Source: Robertmurraya sp. FSL R5-0851 (GTDB lineage: Bacteria > Bacillota > Bacilli > Bacillales > Cytobacillaceae). From it: a stretch of DNA of 64,000 bases. The DNA lies in the NCBI RefSeq assembly GCF_038002965.1, contig NZ_JBBOOE010000001.1, forward strand, positions 1,469,001 to 1,533,000, written 5' to 3'. The translations under genes were made by a program, and so were the position numbers. Below the pieces are notes generated by a model, which ran no database searches, had not been told where the DNA came from, and was given only the letters and a program-made list of their open reading frames with translations. Below, in pieces: positions 61,887 through 64,000 of the stretch (position 1 is its first letter; each line of letters starts with the position of its first letter).

Positions 61887-63095
61887 GTGAAAGGAAAGAA
61901 AATCCTACTATGTGTTTCTGGAGGAATTGCGGTTTTTAAAGCAGCTGCACTAACTAGTAAGCTCACTCAAGCTGGGCTTGACGTAAAGGTGATTTTGAGT
62001 GAATCGGCTTCAAAATTTGTGACCCCCTTAACCTTTCAGGCACTTTCAAGAAACGATGTTCATATTGACACGTTTGATGAAAAGAATTCAAAAGTGATTG
62101 CACATATTGATTTGGCGGATTGGGCTGATTTGATCGTCGTTGCACCGGCCACAGCGAATATCATTGGCAAGCTAGCCAACGGAATTGCTGATAATATGAT
62201 CACTACGACATTGCTTGCTGCAACCGCTCCGGTTTGGATTGCTCCTGCAATGAATGTTCATATGTATGACCATCCTGCCGTGAGAAAGAATTTAGAAACA
62301 TTACGAAGCTATGGATATGGGTTTATCGAGCCTGGAGAGGGTTATTTAGCGTGTGGGTATGTGGGGAAAGGAAGAATGGAAGAGCCTGAGACAATCGTAG
62401 AGAAAATCACCGAATTTTTCCAACCGGTGCAAGCTCCTTTAAAAAGTAAAAAGGTACTTGTAACAGCAGGTCCAACAAGAGAGAAAATTGATCCTGTGCG
62501 TTATATTACGAACTTTTCGTCTGGAAAAATGGGATATGCCATTGCTGAACAAGCTAGGAATCTTGGAGCGGAGGTTACACTCATAACAGGACCTGTTTCC
62601 ATTGAACCACCACCAGGAGTGAAGGTAATTCATGTGGAAAGTGCTCAGGACATGCTTAATGAGACGATCGCTCAATATGAATCTAGTGATTTGGTGGTAA
62701 AAACGGCTGCGGTTGCTGATTATAAGCCAAAAATAGTTTCAGATCGAAAAATTAAAAAGCAGGAAGGCGACGCAAGGATTGAATTAGAAAGAACCAAGGA
62801 CATATTATTTGAGCTTGGTAAAAACAAAAAGCACCAAGTATTGGTTGGTTTCGCTGCGGAAACTGATCATGTGGAAGAGTATGCGATGAGAAAGCTTGAG
62901 AAGAAAAACGCTGATATGATCGTGGCAAACAATGTTGCAGAAGAAGGATCTGGATTTGGGACCGATACAAATAAAATAACCATTTATAAGCGCGATGGAC
63001 AATCTATCTCGTTACCATTAATGACTAAGCAAGAAGCGGCCAAAACCCTTCTTTTAGAGGCTTTAAAGCTCCTCCCAAAAGAGGAAGCTGAATGA
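61887..63095 (+). CDS. coaBC: Bifunctional phosphopantothenoylcysteine decarboxylase/synthetase CoaBC
   Basis: A 402-residue fusion: N-terminal flavin-dependent decarboxylase domain (CoaC, 1 to about 185; catalytic His region and PAMNVHMYDHPAV near 117-129; substrate lid ACGYVGKGRMEEP near 153-165) and C-terminal synthetase (CoaB, about 190-400; VTAGPTREKIDPVRYITNFSSGKMG). It performs two steps of coenzyme A synthesis. GTG 61887 with GGAGG (61874-61878) is preferred over TTG 61881. It overlaps priA by ATGA. Confidence 0.95.
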   Translation: MKGKKILLCVSGGIAVFKAAALTSKLTQAGLDVKVILSESASKFVTPLTFQALSRNDVHIDTFDEKNSKVIAHIDLADWADLIVVAPATANIIGKLANGIADNMITTTLLAATAPVWIAPAMNVHMYDHPAVRKNLETLRSYGYGFIEPGEGYLACGYVGKGRMEEPETIVEKITEFFQPVQAPLKSKKVLVTAGPTREKIDPVRYITNFSSGKMGYAIAEQARNLGAEVTLITGPVSIEPPPGVKVIHVESAQDMLNETIAQYESSDLVVKTAAVADYKPKIVSDRKIKKQEGDARIELERTKDILFELGKNKKHQVLVGFAAETDHVEEYAMRKLEKKNADMIVANNVAEEGSGFGTDTNKITIYKRDGQSISLPLMTKQEAAKTLLLEALKLLPKEEAE

Positions 63096-64000
63096 TTGCG
63101 AGTGTAATTGTGGATGTCCCAGCTAAGCAAACCGACAGACCGTTTGATTATCGTATCCCAGAGCATCTAGAAGGGGTCATCACCCCAGGAATGAGGGTGG
63201 TTGTTCCATTTGGACCTCGGAAAATTCAAGGGTTTGTCATTTCCATTCAGCCTAGCTCAGAGTTTGAAAAGCTTAGAGATATTATTGCTCCTATGGATAT
63301 TGTTCCAGTATTAAATAACGAACTTTTACAGCTTGGGGATTGGTTATCAGAAGAAACACTTTGTTATCGAATATCTGCCTATCAGGTGATGCTACCGGCA
63401 GCACTTAAAGCGAAATACGAAAAGAAAATCCGAGTGACGATCGATGTGAATCTGTTACCTCCAGTCCTACAAAGAGTATTCGAGAAAACTCAAATGGTTC
63501 CCTTTGATACGATTGAAAAGGATGCATGGAGAGTATTGCAAAAAGAAATCGCAAATGGTCATGTTGAATTTATATATGAAGTAAAGGAACGGGTGAATAA
63601 GAAAAAGCGCAGGTATGTAATGCCACATGTGAATGAAAAGGGGCTATCTGATTCACTCAAGCTACTATCCATTCAGGCAACGAAACAAAGGGAAATTATA
63701 GAGTTTTTCCTAGCTAACCCAGCTCCCGTTCCACTGCAAAATTTAATAAACCTTTTAAACACTTCTTCCTCTGCTATAAAGGGTCTTGTTAATAAGGGGA
63801 TCTTAAGGGAAGAAGAAGTAGAAGTGTACCGAGATCCGTACGAGAATCGTGTATTTGAACGGACAGAGGCTTTACCCTTAACTTCTGAGCAGAAAAGAGC
63901 CATTTCCCCCGTTTTACAAACCATTGAAGAAAATCTCCATCAAGTGTTCTTACTGTATGGGGTAACAGGTAGTGGTAAAACGGAAGTATATTTACAATCA
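63092..64000 (+). CDS. priA: Primosomal protein N' (PriA helicase), 5' part only
   Basis: An ATG overlapping the coaBC stop opens a frame that runs to the window edge: 303 codons. MIASVIVDVPAKQTDRPFDY begins the 3'-end-binding domain of PriA, followed by a circularly permuted winged-helix region (to about 250) and the Walker A motif YGVTGSGKTEVYL at about 288-300. PriA restarts stalled replication forks. The helicase core and zinc module lie beyond the window. Confidence 0.95.
   Translation, partial: MIASVIVDVPAKQTDRPFDYRIPEHLEGVITPGMRVVVPFGPRKIQGFVISIQPSSEFEKLRDIIAPMDIVPVLNNELLQLGDWLSEETLCYRISAYQVMLPAALKAKYEKKIRVTIDVNLLPPVLQRVFEKTQMVPFDTIEKDAWRVLQKEIANGHVEFIYEVKERVNKKKRRYVMPHVNEKGLSDSLKLLSIQATKQREIIEFFLANPAPVPLQNLINLLNTSSSAIKGLVNKGILREEEVEVYRDPYENRVFERTEALPLTSEQKRAISPVLQTIEENLHQVFLLYGVTGSGKTEVYLQS

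Overview
The window comes from the chromosome of an endospore-forming, low-GC Gram-positive bacterium of the Bacillaceae. Gene order follows the Bacillus subtilis ylb - division/cell wall - spoIIG - ylm - pyr - ylo region almost throughout, and the sequence carries pro-sigma-E, sigma-G, SpoIIGA, SpoVD, SpoVE, bacillithiol synthesis (BshC) and a meso-diaminopimelate-type MurE. It is not B. subtilis itself. As I recall that genome, it has a protease gene between ftsZ and spoIIGA, ylmA after sigG and a cysH operon after pyrE; none is present here. An acyl-CoA carboxylase cluster and a crotonase gene are present in the ylb region instead. No rRNA, tRNA or CRISPR array was seen.

Layout. 1-8252: the end of tmcAL (minus strand), then ylbN-rpmF behind a consensus sigma-A promoter, a crotonase, gerR, ylbP, a three-gene biotin-dependent acyl-CoA carboxylase behind a probable CcpA (cre) site, panE and a DUF3397 membrane protein. 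8281-29303: bshC, then the division and cell wall cluster mraZ-rsmH-ftsL-pbpB-spoVD-murE-mraY-murD-spoVE-murG-murB-divIB-ylxW-ylxX-sbp-ftsA-ftsZ, with an MraZ operator at the front and a sigma-H promoter before ftsA. 29344-32174: the sporulation block spoIIGA-sigE-sigG with a Spo0A-type promoter whose -35 and -10 boxes are 22 bp apart. 32243-41348: ylmC, pgeF, ylmE, sepF, ylmG, ylmH, divIVA, T-box-controlled ileS, ylyA, lspA and an rluD-type pseudouridine synthase.

41345-55108: the complete de novo pyrimidine operon pyrR-pyrP-pyrB-pyrC-carA-carB-pyrK-pyrD-pyrF-pyrE, with three successive PyrR attenuators. An insertion sequence of about 1.8 kb (51819-53651) has landed in the last codons of pyrD, duplicating 11 bp and removing 13 C-terminal residues. 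It encodes one DDE transposase, antisense to the operon, and has a noncoding 3' region with a long imperfect palindrome. 55116-64000: rqcH (minus strand), then yloB, yloC, remA, gmk, rpoZ, coaBC and the start of priA.

Most of the window is conserved core genome. The parts that differ from expectation are the insertion in pyrD and its palindrome, a nonsense codon inside a 12-bp repeat that shortens PbpB, a 42-codon reading frame coupled to mraY, the catabolite-controlled carboxylase cluster, a promoter-hairpin pair before divIB, and Spo0A-box-like sequences before divIVA and ylyA.
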